A stretch of 50,208 nucleotides of DNA from SIG78 sp045635745 (GCA_045635745.1 JAZTWG010000027.1:1-50208); one strand, 5' to 3'. Numbered from the stretch's first letter, positions 17,759 through 27,122 are shown. The notes: generated by a model not told the origin, from the letters alone. Made by a program: numbers and translations.

Positions 17759-18025
17759 ATGGAAGTCGAAGTGAAAATATTGAACCGTCTGGGTTTGCAT
17801 GCCCGTCCGGCGGCGTTGATCGCCCAATGTGCCGGGCACTTCGACTCCGAAGTGAAACTTGCCCGCGATAACGGCAGTGTTGCCGATGGCAAAAGTATTC
17901 TTTCCCTCCTGATGCTCGGCGCATCGTGCGGAACGGTTCTGACTCTGGCTACAACCGGTTCTGATGAAGCTGAAGCCTCCGCCGCCATTGCCGGGCTTTT
18001 TGAAGCTAAATTTGACGAGGAATGA
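17759..18025 (+). CDS. ptsH: PTS phosphocarrier protein HPr
   Basis: The 88-residue protein accepts phosphate from Enzyme I at His14 in GLHARPAA and would pass it to sugar-specific EII proteins. Ser46 lies in GKSILSLLMLGA, the position of the regulatory serine in HPr of other bacteria. The ATG at 17759 is chosen because it matches the conserved N-terminus; the frame opens 19 codons earlier. ptsI follows within 10 nt. No EII component or HPr kinase is in the window. Confidence 0.95.
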   Translation: MEVEVKILNRLGLHARPAALIAQCAGHFDSEVKLARDNGSVADGKSILSLLMLGASCGTVLTLATTGSDEAEASAAIAGLFEAKFDEE

Positions 18026-18035
18026 ACAATCGGTC

Positions 18036-19832
18036 ATGAGCGTGGAACCCAAGGAAACAGTTTGTCAGGGCATAGCTGCCAGTAACGGTTACGCCATCGG
18101 CAGGGTGTGTTTTGTCCGGCAGAACGACAATTTTTACCTTGACCCGCCGGACAGCACCATAACTGCTGATCGTGTCCAGTCCGAAATTGCGGCGTTTCAT
18201 GCTGCATTGGATGCCGCCCGCGCCGGAATCCTCAAGCTGCAGGAAGAGCTGCGTACCAAAGCCGATGAACACGATGTGGGGATTTTCGATGCTCAGCTGC
18301 TGATAACCGATGATCAGCTGCTCACCCGTGAAGTCGAGCAGATGATAACGCGCGAGCTGAAACCGGCGGATTATGCGTTTTTCAAGGTTGTGGAAAAGTT
18401 TGTAGCCGCCATATCGGTCATGCCCGATAACTACATCAAAGAACGTACTGCCGATATACGCGACGTGGCATCGCGGGTGCTGCACCATCTGCAGGACAAT
18501 ACTTCCGGCAATATAGAGTACGACGATCAGCGCATTATTCTGGCGCATGATCTTACGCCTTCGGATACTGCTGCGCTGGACCGGCGCCGGGTGTTGGGCT
18601 TTGCCGTGGAGACCGGCAGCGCAACTTCGCATACTGCAATTCTCGCACGCTCCATGCAGCTGCCGGCGGTGTTGGGTATCTCCAACGATTTTCTTGAACA
18701 AGTCAAAGACAATGATATGCTGATCCTCGACGGATACAGTGGTAAACTGATATTGCATCCCACCCGGGAGACCGAGGCTGCTTACCGGCGCAAGATGGAA
18801 GCCGCGCTGGTGGTTTTTCATAAACTGGCCGAAGAAAAGCGTTTGAGTGCCGAAACCCGCGATGGATTTGTTCTGCAGCTCTCCGGCAATATAGAAAATG
18901 TGGCTAATACAGAAACGGTGCATGAATTCGGCGGCTGCGGTATCGGACTTTTCCGCAGCGAATTCATGTTTCTGAATTCCAGCGGTCTGCCGAGCGAGGA
19001 AGAGCAGCTGGATATTTATTGTGCCATGCTTGCCAAGATGAAAAACGAACCGGTGGTGGTGCGTACATTGGATATCGGCGGCGATAAACTCGATCAGGCG
19101 CTTCAGCGCTATGTGGAACCCAATCCTTTTCTCGGTTTGCGCGGCATACGCTTCTGCCTCAAAGAACGGCCCGATATATTCCGTACCCAGCTACGGGCGC
19201 TGCTGCGGGCAGGGCGCTACGGCAATTTGCGCGTAATGCTGCCGATGGTAAGCTGCGTGGAAGAGATTCTGGAGGTCAAGGCGATTATCCGCCAGCTGCA
19301 GGAAGAGCTTTATCACGAACATATAGAACACGCACTGCATCTGCCGATCGGCGCGATGATCGAAACTCCGGCGGCGGCGCTGCTGGCCGACCCGCTGGCC
19401 AAAGTGGTGGATTTTTTCAGTATCGGCACCAACGACCTGGTGCAGTATACTCTGGCGGCTGACCGCACCAATGAGCGGCTCAATTATCTGGATATGCCCA
19501 CCCATCCGGCGGTGCTGACTCTGATTGCCAACACCATAGCTGTTGCGCGGCGGCACAATATCTGGGTGAGTGTTTGCGGACAGATCGCCGGTGATCCGCG
19601 TTTTACTCCTTTGCTGGTGGGGTTGGGGGTGCACGAGTTGAGTATGCCCCCGGCTCAAATCGGACCGGTGCGGCGCGTGATCCGCAATCTGCAGATGGCC
19701 GATGCAGAGCTGGCGGCCATCGAAGTATTGGAAAGTGAAACTCCGGCCAAAGCGCTGGAAATATCTATGCAAATGCTGCGTTCGGCAGCTCCGGAGATCG
19801 CCGATCTGGTTGCGCCGGAAAAAAACAACTGA
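18036..19832 (+). CDS. ptsI: PTS Enzyme I (PEP-protein phosphotransferase)
   Basis: The 598-residue cytoplasmic enzyme transfers phosphate from PEP to HPr. The phospho-His domain motif TGSATSHTAILAR carries the active histidine near residue 199. The PEP-binding barrel shows GIGLFRSEFMFL, VRTLDIGGDK, RAGRYGNLRVMLPMVS, GAMIETPAAALL, FFSIGTNDLVQYTLAADR and the active-site cysteine segment SVCGQIAGDP. Length and domain order are standard. The ATG at 18036 starts 10 nt after ptsH, so the two form one operon; the open frame reaches back into ptsH. Confidence 0.96.
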   Translation: MSVEPKETVCQGIAASNGYAIGRVCFVRQNDNFYLDPPDSTITADRVQSEIAAFHAALDAARAGILKLQEELRTKADEHDVGIFDAQLLITDDQLLTREVEQMITRELKPADYAFFKVVEKFVAAISVMPDNYIKERTADIRDVASRVLHHLQDNTSGNIEYDDQRIILAHDLTPSDTAALDRRRVLGFAVETGSATSHTAILARSMQLPAVLGISNDFLEQVKDNDMLILDGYSGKLILHPTRETEAAYRRKMEAALVVFHKLAEEKRLSAETRDGFVLQLSGNIENVANTETVHEFGGCGIGLFRSEFMFLNSSGLPSEEEQLDIYCAMLAKMKNEPVVVRTLDIGGDKLDQALQRYVEPNPFLGLRGIRFCLKERPDIFRTQLRALLRAGRYGNLRVMLPMVSCVEEILEVKAIIRQLQEELYHEHIEHALHLPIGAMIETPAAALLADPLAKVVDFFSIGTNDLVQYTLAADRTNERLNYLDMPTHPAVLTLIANTIAVARRHNIWVSVCGQIAGDPRFTPLLVGLGVHELSMPPAQIGPVRRVIRNLQMADAELAAIEVLESETPAKALEISMQMLRSAAPEIADLVAPEKNN

Positions 19833-19859
19833 AGATTTCTTAAAGAAAGGCTGTAGAAA

Positions 19860-21050
19860 ATGAGTAAATTGGTATCCGCCCAGATCGCGGCTGCGCTGGG
19901 TAATTCTTCCATGATCCGCAAGATGTTTGAAGCCGGTAACGAGTTGCGGAAGCAGTACGGCAACGATAAAGTATACGATTTCAGTTTGGGTAATCCCGAT
20001 GTTCCGGCTCCGTCAGCGGTCAAAATGGCATTGCAGGATATAGCTCAAAATGCCGATAAACCCTTTGCGCTCGGCTACATGCCCAATGCCGGATTTCCGG
20101 ATTGCCGCGCCAAGCTGGGGGAATATCTTACGCGCGAACAGGGCGTGAGTATCCCCGGCAGCCATGTGATCGCCACTTGCGGTGCCGCCGGCGGGATCAA
20201 CGCATTTTTCCGCGCGGTGCTGGAAGCCGGCGACGAAGTCATCTGCCCGGCACCCTACTTTGTTGAATACGCTTTCTATGCGGGCAACTTTCAGGGCAAA
20301 TTGCTGCCGGTGCCCAGTAAAAAAGATACTTTCGAGCTGGATTGCGATGCCATTGCCGCGGCCATAACGAACAAAACCCGCGCGGTGCTGGTCAATTCCC
20401 CCAACAATCCCACCGGGCAGATCTATACGAAAAAAGAACTCGAAACTTTGGCTGAAATATTGAAAAATGCATCGGCAAAATACGGTAGAGCCATCTACCT
20501 GATCGCCGATGAACCCTACCGGTATCTGAATTACGACAACTGCGAAGTGCCGTCGGTGTTTTCGGTCTACGATGCTTCGGTGGTGATCGGTTCTTTTTCC
20601 AAAACGCTTTCGTTGGCCGGTGAACGTATCGGCTATGTGGCGGTAAATCCGGAGCTGGAAGGTGCCGATGAGCTTATCAATGCGGTGATCATGACCAACC
20701 GTATCCTCGGATTTGTCAATGCTCCGACCGTGGCGCAGCAAATACTCATTCGCAGTATTGATTCTACGATCGATCTGGATATCTATCGCCGCCGCCGCAA
20801 TCTGATGGCTCAAGTGCTGACCGATGCCGGGATAGAGTTTCTCATGCCCAAAGGCGCATTTTACTTTTTCCCGAAATCACCGGTGGCAGATGAGCGGATC
20901 TTTGTGGAAAAGCTGCTGGCAGAACGCATTCTGGCGGTGCCGGGAAGAGGGTTCGGCATGGAAGGGTACTTCCGGTTGACATTCTGTGTTGATGAGTCGA
21001 TCATAGCCAACAGCGCTGAAAGTTTTAAAAATGCGATGAAAAAACTGTAA
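19860..21050 (+). CDS. PLP-dependent aminotransferase, class I/II
   Basis: The 396-residue fold-type I aminotransferase has SLGNPDVPAP near residues 42-51, a substrate/PLP segment NSPNNPTGQIYTKKEL, an Asp at IADEPYRYLNYD and the Schiff-base lysine in SFSKTLSLAGERIGY. The C-terminal Arg region RLTFCVDES is present. It probably uses an amino acid as amino donor with 2-oxoglutarate or pyruvate; exact specificity (aspartate, alanine or aromatic type) cannot be told. It follows ptsI by 27 nt with an AGAAAGG site, so it may be on the same transcript. Confidence 0.88.
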   Translation: MSKLVSAQIAAALGNSSMIRKMFEAGNELRKQYGNDKVYDFSLGNPDVPAPSAVKMALQDIAQNADKPFALGYMPNAGFPDCRAKLGEYLTREQGVSIPGSHVIATCGAAGGINAFFRAVLEAGDEVICPAPYFVEYAFYAGNFQGKLLPVPSKKDTFELDCDAIAAAITNKTRAVLVNSPNNPTGQIYTKKELETLAEILKNASAKYGRAIYLIADEPYRYLNYDNCEVPSVFSVYDASVVIGSFSKTLSLAGERIGYVAVNPELEGADELINAVIMTNRILGFVNAPTVAQQILIRSIDSTIDLDIYRRRRNLMAQVLTDAGIEFLMPKGAFYFFPKSPVADERIFVEKLLAERILAVPGRGFGMEGYFRLTFCVDESIIANSAESFKNAMKKL

Positions 21051-21157
21051 AAAAACTCCTGATCGTGTCCCGGGCGCGGCGGAGAACAGATGTATAAACA
21101 CCGGTTCCTGCCGCAAGAATTTTTGCGTTACCCGCGGCATAAAGTGATTTTCAAGAG

Positions 21158-21186
21158 TTGTTTTTTACACGAATCGGTGTTATATT
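21158..21186 (+). promoter_or_regulatory. Promoter of metX-metW
   Basis: TTGTTT (21158-21163), a 17-nt spacer and TATATT (21181-21186) lie about 46 nt upstream of the metX ATG. I see no SAM or cobalamin riboswitch fold in the 180-nt gap upstream of metX. Confidence 0.55.
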
Positions 21187-21232
21187 AACTGATAATATAT
21201 TGTAAACAAATTTCTGAACAGAGTTTTTGTCC

Positions 21233-22369
21233 ATGAGTGAAACCGGAAACAATTTGCTGCTCTCCACCCCGCTGGATTTTTCTTTCGGCGCCGGAGAGGA
21301 AAATGCACTTCTGCTGGATTGCGGCCGCAAACTTTATGAAGTGAATCTGCGCTACGAAGTTTACGGTCAACTCTCGGAAAAAAAAGATAACGCCATACTT
21401 ATCCACCACGCGCTGACCGGCGATGCCCATGTGGCAGGCAAACACACCCCTGAAGACCGCAAACCCGGCTGGTGGGATGAAATGGTCGGTCCCGGCAAAT
21501 TCATTGATACGGATAAATATTTTGTCATCTGCTCCAACGTTATCGGCGGCTGCTCCGGTTCCACGGGGCCGCGTTCAGTCAATCCGGCGACCGGCAAACT
21601 CTACAATTTGGACTTTCCGGTGGTGACCATTGCCGATATGGTGCGGGCGCAGAAACGGCTGATCGACCATCTCGGAATCGAAAAACTGCTGGCGGTCATC
21701 GGCGGCAGCATGGGCGGCATGCAGTCCCTGGAGTGGGGCAGGCTTTATCCGGATATGGTCAAAAGTGTGATCGCCATAGCCACCACTTCGCAGCTGGGGT
21801 CGCAGAGTATTGCATTCAACTGGGTGGGAAGTCAGGCTATCCGCAGCGATATAAATTTTCAGAACGGCGAATATGTCGTCAATCCCGAACACGGACTGGC
21901 CACCGCGCGGATGCTGGCGCATATAACCTACTTGAGCGATGAATCCATGAGCCGTAAATTCGGACGCAATCTTCAGGATACTGATTCGTACAGTTTTGCA
22001 TTCAAACGCGATTTTGCGGTGGAAAGTTATCTGGAATATCAGGGGCAGCGCTTTGTGGAACGTTTTGATGCCAACAGTTATTTGTACATAACCCGTGCCA
22101 TTGATTACTACGATCTTGCCAATGGCGGCGATCTTGCTGTGGCTATGAAAGATTACAAGGCGGATATGCTGGTGGTATCGTTTTCCAGCGACTGGCTCTT
22201 TACTACGGCACAGAGCGAAGTGATCGTAAAAGCGGCGCTGGCCAATAATCTTAATTGCTCGTTTTGCGAAATAGAATCCAGTTACGGGCATGACGCATTT
22301 TTGCTGGAAGTCGACCGGCTCGGATCCCTGATCCGGGATTTTCTGCGTAACCAGCAGGAGGAATTCTGA
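21233..22369 (+). CDS. metX: Homoserine O-acetyltransferase
   Basis: MetX activates homoserine with acetyl-CoA (or succinyl-CoA in some members) for methionine synthesis. From ATG 21233 it has 378 residues. It is an alpha/beta hydrolase with the nucleophile Ser in GGSMGGMQ, Asp in VSFSSDWLF and His in SYGHDAFL. Typical segments HHALTGDAHVAG, GWWDEMVGPGK and NVIGGCSGSTGP are present. metW begins 1 nt after its stop. Acyl donor specificity is inferred from the family. Confidence 0.95.
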   Translation: MSETGNNLLLSTPLDFSFGAGEENALLLDCGRKLYEVNLRYEVYGQLSEKKDNAILIHHALTGDAHVAGKHTPEDRKPGWWDEMVGPGKFIDTDKYFVICSNVIGGCSGSTGPRSVNPATGKLYNLDFPVVTIADMVRAQKRLIDHLGIEKLLAVIGGSMGGMQSLEWGRLYPDMVKSVIAIATTSQLGSQSIAFNWVGSQAIRSDINFQNGEYVVNPEHGLATARMLAHITYLSDESMSRKFGRNLQDTDSYSFAFKRDFAVESYLEYQGQRFVERFDANSYLYITRAIDYYDLANGGDLAVAMKDYKADMLVVSFSSDWLFTTAQSEVIVKAALANNLNCSFCEIESSYGHDAFLLEVDRLGSLIRDFLRNQQEEF

Positions 22370-22370
22370 T

Positions 22371-23009
22371 ATGAGAAGAGCTGTGATTTCTCCGGAAGCA
22401 ACTGCTGAAGCCGTTATCAGCCGGCCGGATCTCCGCCGGATGGCAGAGCTTATTGAGCCCGGCAGCCGGGTGTTGGACCTGGGGTGCGGCAATGGTGACT
22501 TTCTTGGTTATCTCAAAAAAAGCAAAAACATCCGGCCGCTGGGCGTGGAGCTTGATGCCGATATGGTCGCAGAGTGTGTAAAACACGGTATTCCGGTGAT
22601 CCATGGCGATTTGAACAGTCCGCTGGATTATCTGCAGTCGGCAAGTTTTGACTGTGTCCTGCTCACCCGGGTACTGCAGGAATTGACCAATCCTGAAGCC
22701 GTTCTGCGGGAAGTAACGCGTATCGGCAAACGCGGTCTGGTGGGATTTATTAATTTCGGTCATATAATGAACCGCATGCAGCTGGCGTTTGCCGGCCGGA
22801 TGCCGCGCAACGTGGCGCTGCCGCACGAGTGGTATAATACGCCGAATATCCATCTGGGCACGATCCGGGATTTCCGTGCGCTGTGCGATGAGCTGGATAT
22901 AGAAATTATCCGCTCGTTTCCGGTGGGGCGCGACCGCAGTTTTCTGGCCGCAAGTCTGCCGAATCTGTTTGCCTACGCATGTATTTTTGAAATCCGCAAT
23001 AAACAGTAA
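22371..23009 (+). CDS. metW: MetW methyltransferase-like protein
   Basis: The 212-residue class I methyltransferase-fold protein has the SAM motif VLDLGCGNGDFLGYL, an acidic motif II (GVELDADMVAEC) and FDCVLLTRVLQELTNPEAVLREV. MetW is regularly encoded next to metX and is needed for full homoserine acyltransferase activity in several bacteria. An AGGAGG site sits within the end of metX, giving tight coupling. Its own methyl-acceptor is not established. Confidence 0.92.
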   Translation: MRRAVISPEATAEAVISRPDLRRMAELIEPGSRVLDLGCGNGDFLGYLKKSKNIRPLGVELDADMVAECVKHGIPVIHGDLNSPLDYLQSASFDCVLLTRVLQELTNPEAVLREVTRIGKRGLVGFINFGHIMNRMQLAFAGRMPRNVALPHEWYNTPNIHLGTIRDFRALCDELDIEIIRSFPVGRDRSFLAASLPNLFAYACIFEIRNKQ

Positions 23010-23051
23010 GATCTACCAATTTCTTCAATATAAAATTATGGAGTATATATC

Positions 23052-24386
23052 ATGAGCAACGATCTCAAAGCTTCAGCACTCAAGTATCATTCCGAGCCGA
23101 TTCCCGGTAAGATCCATGTGGTTTCCAGCAAGTCCTGTGCCAATCAGCAGGATCTGGCTCTGGCCTACACCCCCGGCGTGGCTCAGCCCTGTCTGGAAAT
23201 CAAAGATGCCCCGGAAAAGGTTTGGGAATACACCGTAAAAGGCAATCTGGTGGCGGTGGTCAGTGATGGTACTGCGGTTCTGGGCTTGGGCAATATCGGC
23301 CCGGAAGCCGGTCTGCCGGTTATGGAAGGCAAAGCGGTGCTGTTCAAACGTTTTGCTGATATCGATGCGGTGCCGCTGTGCATATCTAAAGTCTTCAATG
23401 AAAAAGGCAAGACTGATCCGGCCAAACTCATTGCCGTTACTGAGTGTCTGGAACCGAGTTTCGGCGGTATCAACCTCGAAGATATCGGTGCGCCCGCCTG
23501 TTTTGAAGTGGAGCAGACTCTCAAAGAAAAGATGAATATTCCGGTTTTCCACGATGACCAGCATGGTACGGCGATCATTTCGCTGGCGGCGATCCTCAAT
23601 GCCACCAGACTTCTGGGCAAAAAACTCGAAGATTGCAAATTTGTGGTCAATGGAGCCGGTGCTGCTGGTATTTCATGCAGCGAACTTTACATCACTGCCG
23701 GTGCCAAACGCGAAAACTTCATTATGTGCGACAGCAAGGGCGTTATCCATGCCGACCGCACCGACCTCTCCAAAGAAAAACAGCGCTTTGCAGTCAAAAC
23801 CGACAAACGCACTCTGGCCGATGCTCTGGTGGGGGCGGATGTCTTTCTGGGGCTTTCGGTCGGCAACTGCCTGACCAAAGAAATGGTCAAAACCATGAAT
23901 CCCAACCCGATTATTTTTGCCATGGCCAACCCCACGCCGGAAATCTTCCCGACCGATGCTTTTGAAGCCGGCGCTGCAGTTGTCGGTACCGGCCGTACCG
24001 ACTTTCCCAATCAGATCAACAACGTTCTGGGCTTCCCCGGCATTTTCCGCGGCGCGCTGGATTGCCGCGCCCGCAATGTCAATGAAGAAATGAAACTTGC
24101 CGCGGCCGAAGCTCTCTGCGAAGTAGCCTGCATGAAGGTCGATCCTGAAACCATGGAAGAACTCAAAACTGCGTATCCTGCGGATGCGGCCAACGGCATG
24201 TTCGATGGCGATAATCCGCTCAAGCTTTCGTACGTTATTCCAAAACCCTTCGACCCCCGCGTGGTACCCCATGTGGCCCGCAAGGTTGCCGAAGCGGCTA
24301 TGAAGACCAACATGGCTAAACTTGCCATCGAAGATTTTGATGCTTACGAAAAGAGCGTACGCGCTCGTATCAAAGCCAATCGCTGA
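23052..24386 (+). CDS. NAD(P)-dependent malic enzyme (oxaloacetate-decarboxylating)
   Basis: This enzyme converts malate to pyruvate and CO2. The 444-residue protein has the short bacterial form without a C-terminal phosphotransacetylase domain. Visible family motifs are ALAYTPGVAQPC, VSDGTAVLGLGNIGPEAGLPVMEGKA, NLEDIGAPACFEVE, VFHDDQHGTAIIS with the metal-binding acidic residues, VVNGAGAAGISCSELYITAGA (cofactor fold) and IFAMANPTPEIFP. It provides pyruvate and reducing power. It lies 42 nt after metW and may be the last gene of that run. Confidence 0.94.
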   Translation: MSNDLKASALKYHSEPIPGKIHVVSSKSCANQQDLALAYTPGVAQPCLEIKDAPEKVWEYTVKGNLVAVVSDGTAVLGLGNIGPEAGLPVMEGKAVLFKRFADIDAVPLCISKVFNEKGKTDPAKLIAVTECLEPSFGGINLEDIGAPACFEVEQTLKEKMNIPVFHDDQHGTAIISLAAILNATRLLGKKLEDCKFVVNGAGAAGISCSELYITAGAKRENFIMCDSKGVIHADRTDLSKEKQRFAVKTDKRTLADALVGADVFLGLSVGNCLTKEMVKTMNPNPIIFAMANPTPEIFPTDAFEAGAAVVGTGRTDFPNQINNVLGFPGIFRGALDCRARNVNEEMKLAAAEALCEVACMKVDPETMEELKTAYPADAANGMFDGDNPLKLSYVIPKPFDPRVVPHVARKVAEAAMKTNMAKLAIEDFDAYEKSVRARIKANR

Positions 24387-24489
24387 ACTTTTTTCAAAAA
24401 CTTTCGCAGGAATTGCTTTTGTTGAAATAATAGGCGCTGTTTCCAATATTGGCTGATATGCGATATTTATCGTATGCAGCCGCTGCTGC

Positions 24490-24802
24490 AGCCGGGGAGG
24501 AGATTGCTTTCTCCTCCTTGACAGCCTTTGCTCTTTGAACTGTACCATCCGGCACGAGTTGCCTGGCAACTTTCAGGCAAAGACGGGCGCATACGCATCC
24601 TTAAGCGATTTTACGTCGAACCGTAAAATCGTCCTCAAACGCCGGATGATTTTGCTCATCTCCGGAGAGGCTTCGCGGAACTTTTCCGCCCGGTTTGCCG
24701 GAATTCATCCGGCAAACTGCTCTCACATCTGTTACGCGGCTTGCTACGGCGTAATACAATGAAGACGGGCGCTGACCGCGCTTTGCGGCGTGCCGCCGCA
24801 TG
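24490..24802 (-). repeat. Hairpin-string repeat, copy 2 (inverted relative to copy 1)
   Basis: This element fills the gap after the malic enzyme gene. On the plus strand it has GGAGGAG/CTCCTCC around ATTGCTTT (24496-24517), a 10-bp stem at 24606-24615 with 24622-24631, and GTTTGCCGGA/TCCGGCAAAC (24693-24702 with 24708-24717). It aligns to copy 1 in reverse orientation. The loop sequence AAAGCAAT is kept while its stem is entirely different but still paired, and the GTTTGC stem has an A-T to C-G exchange. 24738-24769 matches the module at 2171-2202. No protein is encoded. Confidence 0.75.
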
Positions 24803-24847
24803 ACTTGTGGATAAACGACATTTTATCAACCGATATCGGGAGCAGAG

Positions 24848-24881
24848 CTGAATAATAAAAGCAAATCCGTTTTTTATTCAG
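24848..24881. terminator. AT-rich hairpin, possible terminator
   Basis: CTGAATAATAAAA and TTTTTTATTCAG pair with one bulged T around GCAAATCCG. It lies between the repeat and the MDR-dehydrogenase promoter region. The T-run makes a plus-strand terminator plausible, but the stem is weak. Confidence 0.4.
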
Positions 24882-25020
24882 CATACACGGGATTACAAAT
24901 GGCTCTCCGGAATATTTGGCAATGGCGTTTTTTCCTGTCGCCGGGTTTGCCGTCGCGCTGTTCGCAAATCAAAAACGCTATTGCTTTGCTGTTTGAACCA
25001 TATTTACCGTTAAAAATGCA

Positions 25021-25050
25021 CTTTTTTATGAAAATGGTAAATTTTTTTTC
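25021..25050 (+). promoter_or_regulatory. Putative AraC-type operator upstream of the MDR/Gfo-Idh operon
   Basis: The core ATGAAAATGGTAAA, flanked by T-runs on both sides, recurs as an exact 24-nt match on the minus strand at 33795-33818, between the SGNH hydrolase and the AraC regulator. Here it lies about 80-110 nt upstream of the start codon and ahead of T-rich DNA containing possible -35/-10 boxes. A shared binding site for the AraC protein is inferred. Confidence 0.5.
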
Positions 25051-25129
25051 GATATTGGTATTTTATTTTGTTTTTTTTGATGTTATTTTATAAAAAGAAC
25101 AAAAATCACTCAACCACAGGAGAAGTGTT

Positions 25130-26176
25130 ATGAAAAAAGTCTGCAAGGCAGCTGTTGTAACTTACAATGGTCAAGTTGAATGCCGGGAAGTTGAAATGCC
25201 GGAACTCAAAGATAATGAGGTTCTGGTAAAGGTTCATTGCTCCCTTATCAGCCCCGGAACCGAAATGAACAATCCGCGCGCGCTGCGCGCCAAGCCCGCT
25301 GAAGATAAAGAATATGCCGGCAGATTCGGTTATTCCAGCGCCGGTGAGATCATCGAAGTCAAAGGCGATGTCAAAGATCTTAAAGTCGGTATGCGCGTAG
25401 CCTGTATGGGCGGCGGCGCCAAACACGCTTCTTACAATGCTGTGCCGGTCAATCTGGTGGTGCCTATTCCGGATAATGTAACTTACGAAGAAGCCACCTT
25501 TGCTTCGCTTGCCGCCACCAGTCTGCAGGCGGTGCGCCGTACCGAACCGCAGTTGGGCGAATACGGTATTGCACTGGGGCTGGGGATCGTCGGCAACCTT
25601 GCCGCCCAGCTCTATCAGCTCTCCGGGGCCCGCGTGCTGTGCTGGGAAGCTCTCCGCAGCCGCCGCGCCATTGCCCGCAAGTGCGGACTTAAAAACGCCA
25701 TTGACTTCCGCAAGGTCGATGCGGTCGAGGAATCCAAAAAGTTTGCGGCTCCCTACGGTGTGGACTTTGCCCTGATGGCGTTCGGCGGTAATGCCGATAA
25801 AGCCTGGGAAAGCGTTCTTGCTGCAATGAAAGTTTCTGCCGACGGTCATCAGATGGGCCGTATTGTGGCAGTAGGCGGATGCAAATTCACTATTGGCGGC
25901 GGTGCGTGGTCTGGCAATGTGGATATCCGTCCTTCTTCGCGTACCGGTGCCGGCTATCATGACCCGGCTTGGGAATACGGCAAAGATTATCCCGATGTGT
26001 TTGTGCAGTTCACCAGTCAGCGCAACGCCCGCGAACTGATTGCGCTGATCGCCGAAAAGAAACTCAAGGTCACTCCGCTTATTACGCACCGGCTCAAAAT
26101 CGAAGAAGTTGGTGCCGGCTGCGACATGCTTATTGAGCATCCGGAAAAAGCGGTTGGTGTGATTTTGGAATACTGA
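25130..26176 (+). CDS. MDR-superfamily (zinc-type) dehydrogenase
   Basis: The 348-residue protein has a GroES-like N-terminal domain (VHCSLISPGTEMNN, GRFGYSSAGEIIEVKGD) and a Rossmann domain starting near GLGIVGNLAAQLYQLSGARV. The family includes threonine, sorbitol and alcohol dehydrogenases. The four-Cys structural zinc lobe and the usual GHE zinc motif are not recognisable (GYSSAGE occurs instead), so zinc use is doubtful. An AGGAG site precedes the ATG. It sits 10 nt upstream of a Gfo/Idh oxidoreductase, a pairing common in sugar or cyclitol oxidation. The substrate is unknown. Confidence 0.8.
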   Translation: MKKVCKAAVVTYNGQVECREVEMPELKDNEVLVKVHCSLISPGTEMNNPRALRAKPAEDKEYAGRFGYSSAGEIIEVKGDVKDLKVGMRVACMGGGAKHASYNAVPVNLVVPIPDNVTYEEATFASLAATSLQAVRRTEPQLGEYGIALGLGIVGNLAAQLYQLSGARVLCWEALRSRRAIARKCGLKNAIDFRKVDAVEESKKFAAPYGVDFALMAFGGNADKAWESVLAAMKVSADGHQMGRIVAVGGCKFTIGGGAWSGNVDIRPSSRTGAGYHDPAWEYGKDYPDVFVQFTSQRNARELIALIAEKKLKVTPLITHRLKIEEVGAGCDMLIEHPEKAVGVILEY

Positions 26177-26186
26177 GGAGAGAAGT

Positions 26187-27122
26187 ATGGCTTTCAGAAT
26201 TGGTTTGGTCGGTCTTTGCACCTCGCATCCCGAAGGCTGGGTGCCGGTCATGCGTGAGCTGGCGAAAGAAGGCATTGCCGATATCGAAGTGGTGGCTTGC
26301 TGGGATTCAGGAGAAACCCGTCCGGCAGACTTCGCACAGACTTTTGCCAGGGATTTCAATATACCTTATACCCCCGCTGCGCTTGAAGAAATGCTGCCGT
26401 TGGTCGATGGTGTGATTGTGCACACTACCAACTGGGATAAACACCTTGAACAGGCACGCATTTTTGTCGAAGCAAATAAAGCCGTCTATCTGGATAAACC
26501 CGTGGCGGGTAATCTTAATGAAATCAATCAGATTCTGGATTGGATCAAACAAGGCAAACGCGTTACCGGTGGTTCGGTTCTGCGTTACTGCCGCGAAGTA
26601 CTTGCCTGCCGCAAGGCGGTCGAAGAAGCCGGCGAAACCATCTATACCGGTTACTCGGTGATCGGCGTGGATGACTACAATTATGGTATCCACGGTTACG
26701 CCACATTGATTGCCGCTATGGGCCCGGAAGTGCTTTCGGTGCAGTACATCGGTTCTTCCAACCAGAAGCAGATCATGATCAAATTCACCAACGGCCGGGT
26801 CGGTATTCTTACTGTGGGCAAAACCAAGTGGCTGCCGTTCAATCTGACCGCTACCACTGCAAGCAAGGTGCATCAGGTTTCGGTAGACAATATGCAGCTC
26901 TACCGTGCCATGCTCGAAAGCGTAATGCCCTATTTCTCCGGCAAAACCGATGTTGTGCCGCTGGAAGCCATGTCGCTGGTGATGCCCGAATTGGCCGCAC
27001 TGGCAGCCAAACAGTCGTGGCTCAATAACGGTGCCGAAGTGTTTATTACCGATATTGATAAAAATATCAGCTATGATGGCACGCAATTTGCCGCCGAATA
27101 CCGTCGCGCCCGTATGGGGTGA
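26187..27122 (+). CDS. Gfo/Idh/MocA-family oxidoreductase
   Basis: The 311-residue protein starts with an NAD(P)-binding segment (RIGLVGLCTSHPEGW), has DGVIVHTTNWDKHLEQA and the conserved lysine motif as VYLDKPVAGN (EKP in most relatives), then a C-terminal beta-sheet domain. Enzymes of this family oxidise sugars, sugar acids or inositol. A GGAGAGAAG site lies at the end of the dehydrogenase gene, giving a two-gene operon. The 18-bp stem downstream marks the operon end. Substrate unknown; the shared motif with the SGNH hydrolase gene suggests plant or algal glycan use. Confidence 0.82.
   Translation: MAFRIGLVGLCTSHPEGWVPVMRELAKEGIADIEVVACWDSGETRPADFAQTFARDFNIPYTPAALEEMLPLVDGVIVHTTNWDKHLEQARIFVEANKAVYLDKPVAGNLNEINQILDWIKQGKRVTGGSVLRYCREVLACRKAVEEAGETIYTGYSVIGVDDYNYGIHGYATLIAAMGPEVLSVQYIGSSNQKQIMIKFTNGRVGILTVGKTKWLPFNLTATTASKVHQVSVDNMQLYRAMLESVMPYFSGKTDVVPLEAMSLVMPELAALAAKQSWLNNGAEVFITDIDKNISYDGTQFAAEYRRARMG

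Noticed and set aside
21051..21232. SAM or cobalamin riboswitch upstream of metX
   Set aside because: I looked for the kink-turn and conserved core blocks of known SAM riboswitches and for a B12 box and found none; only a promoter is visible.
24899..25093. 64-codon plus-strand frame
   Set aside because: It covers the promoter and the AraC-type motif of the MDR operon; the apparent peptide MKMVNF comes from the shared operator, which also appears antisense at 33.8 kb.
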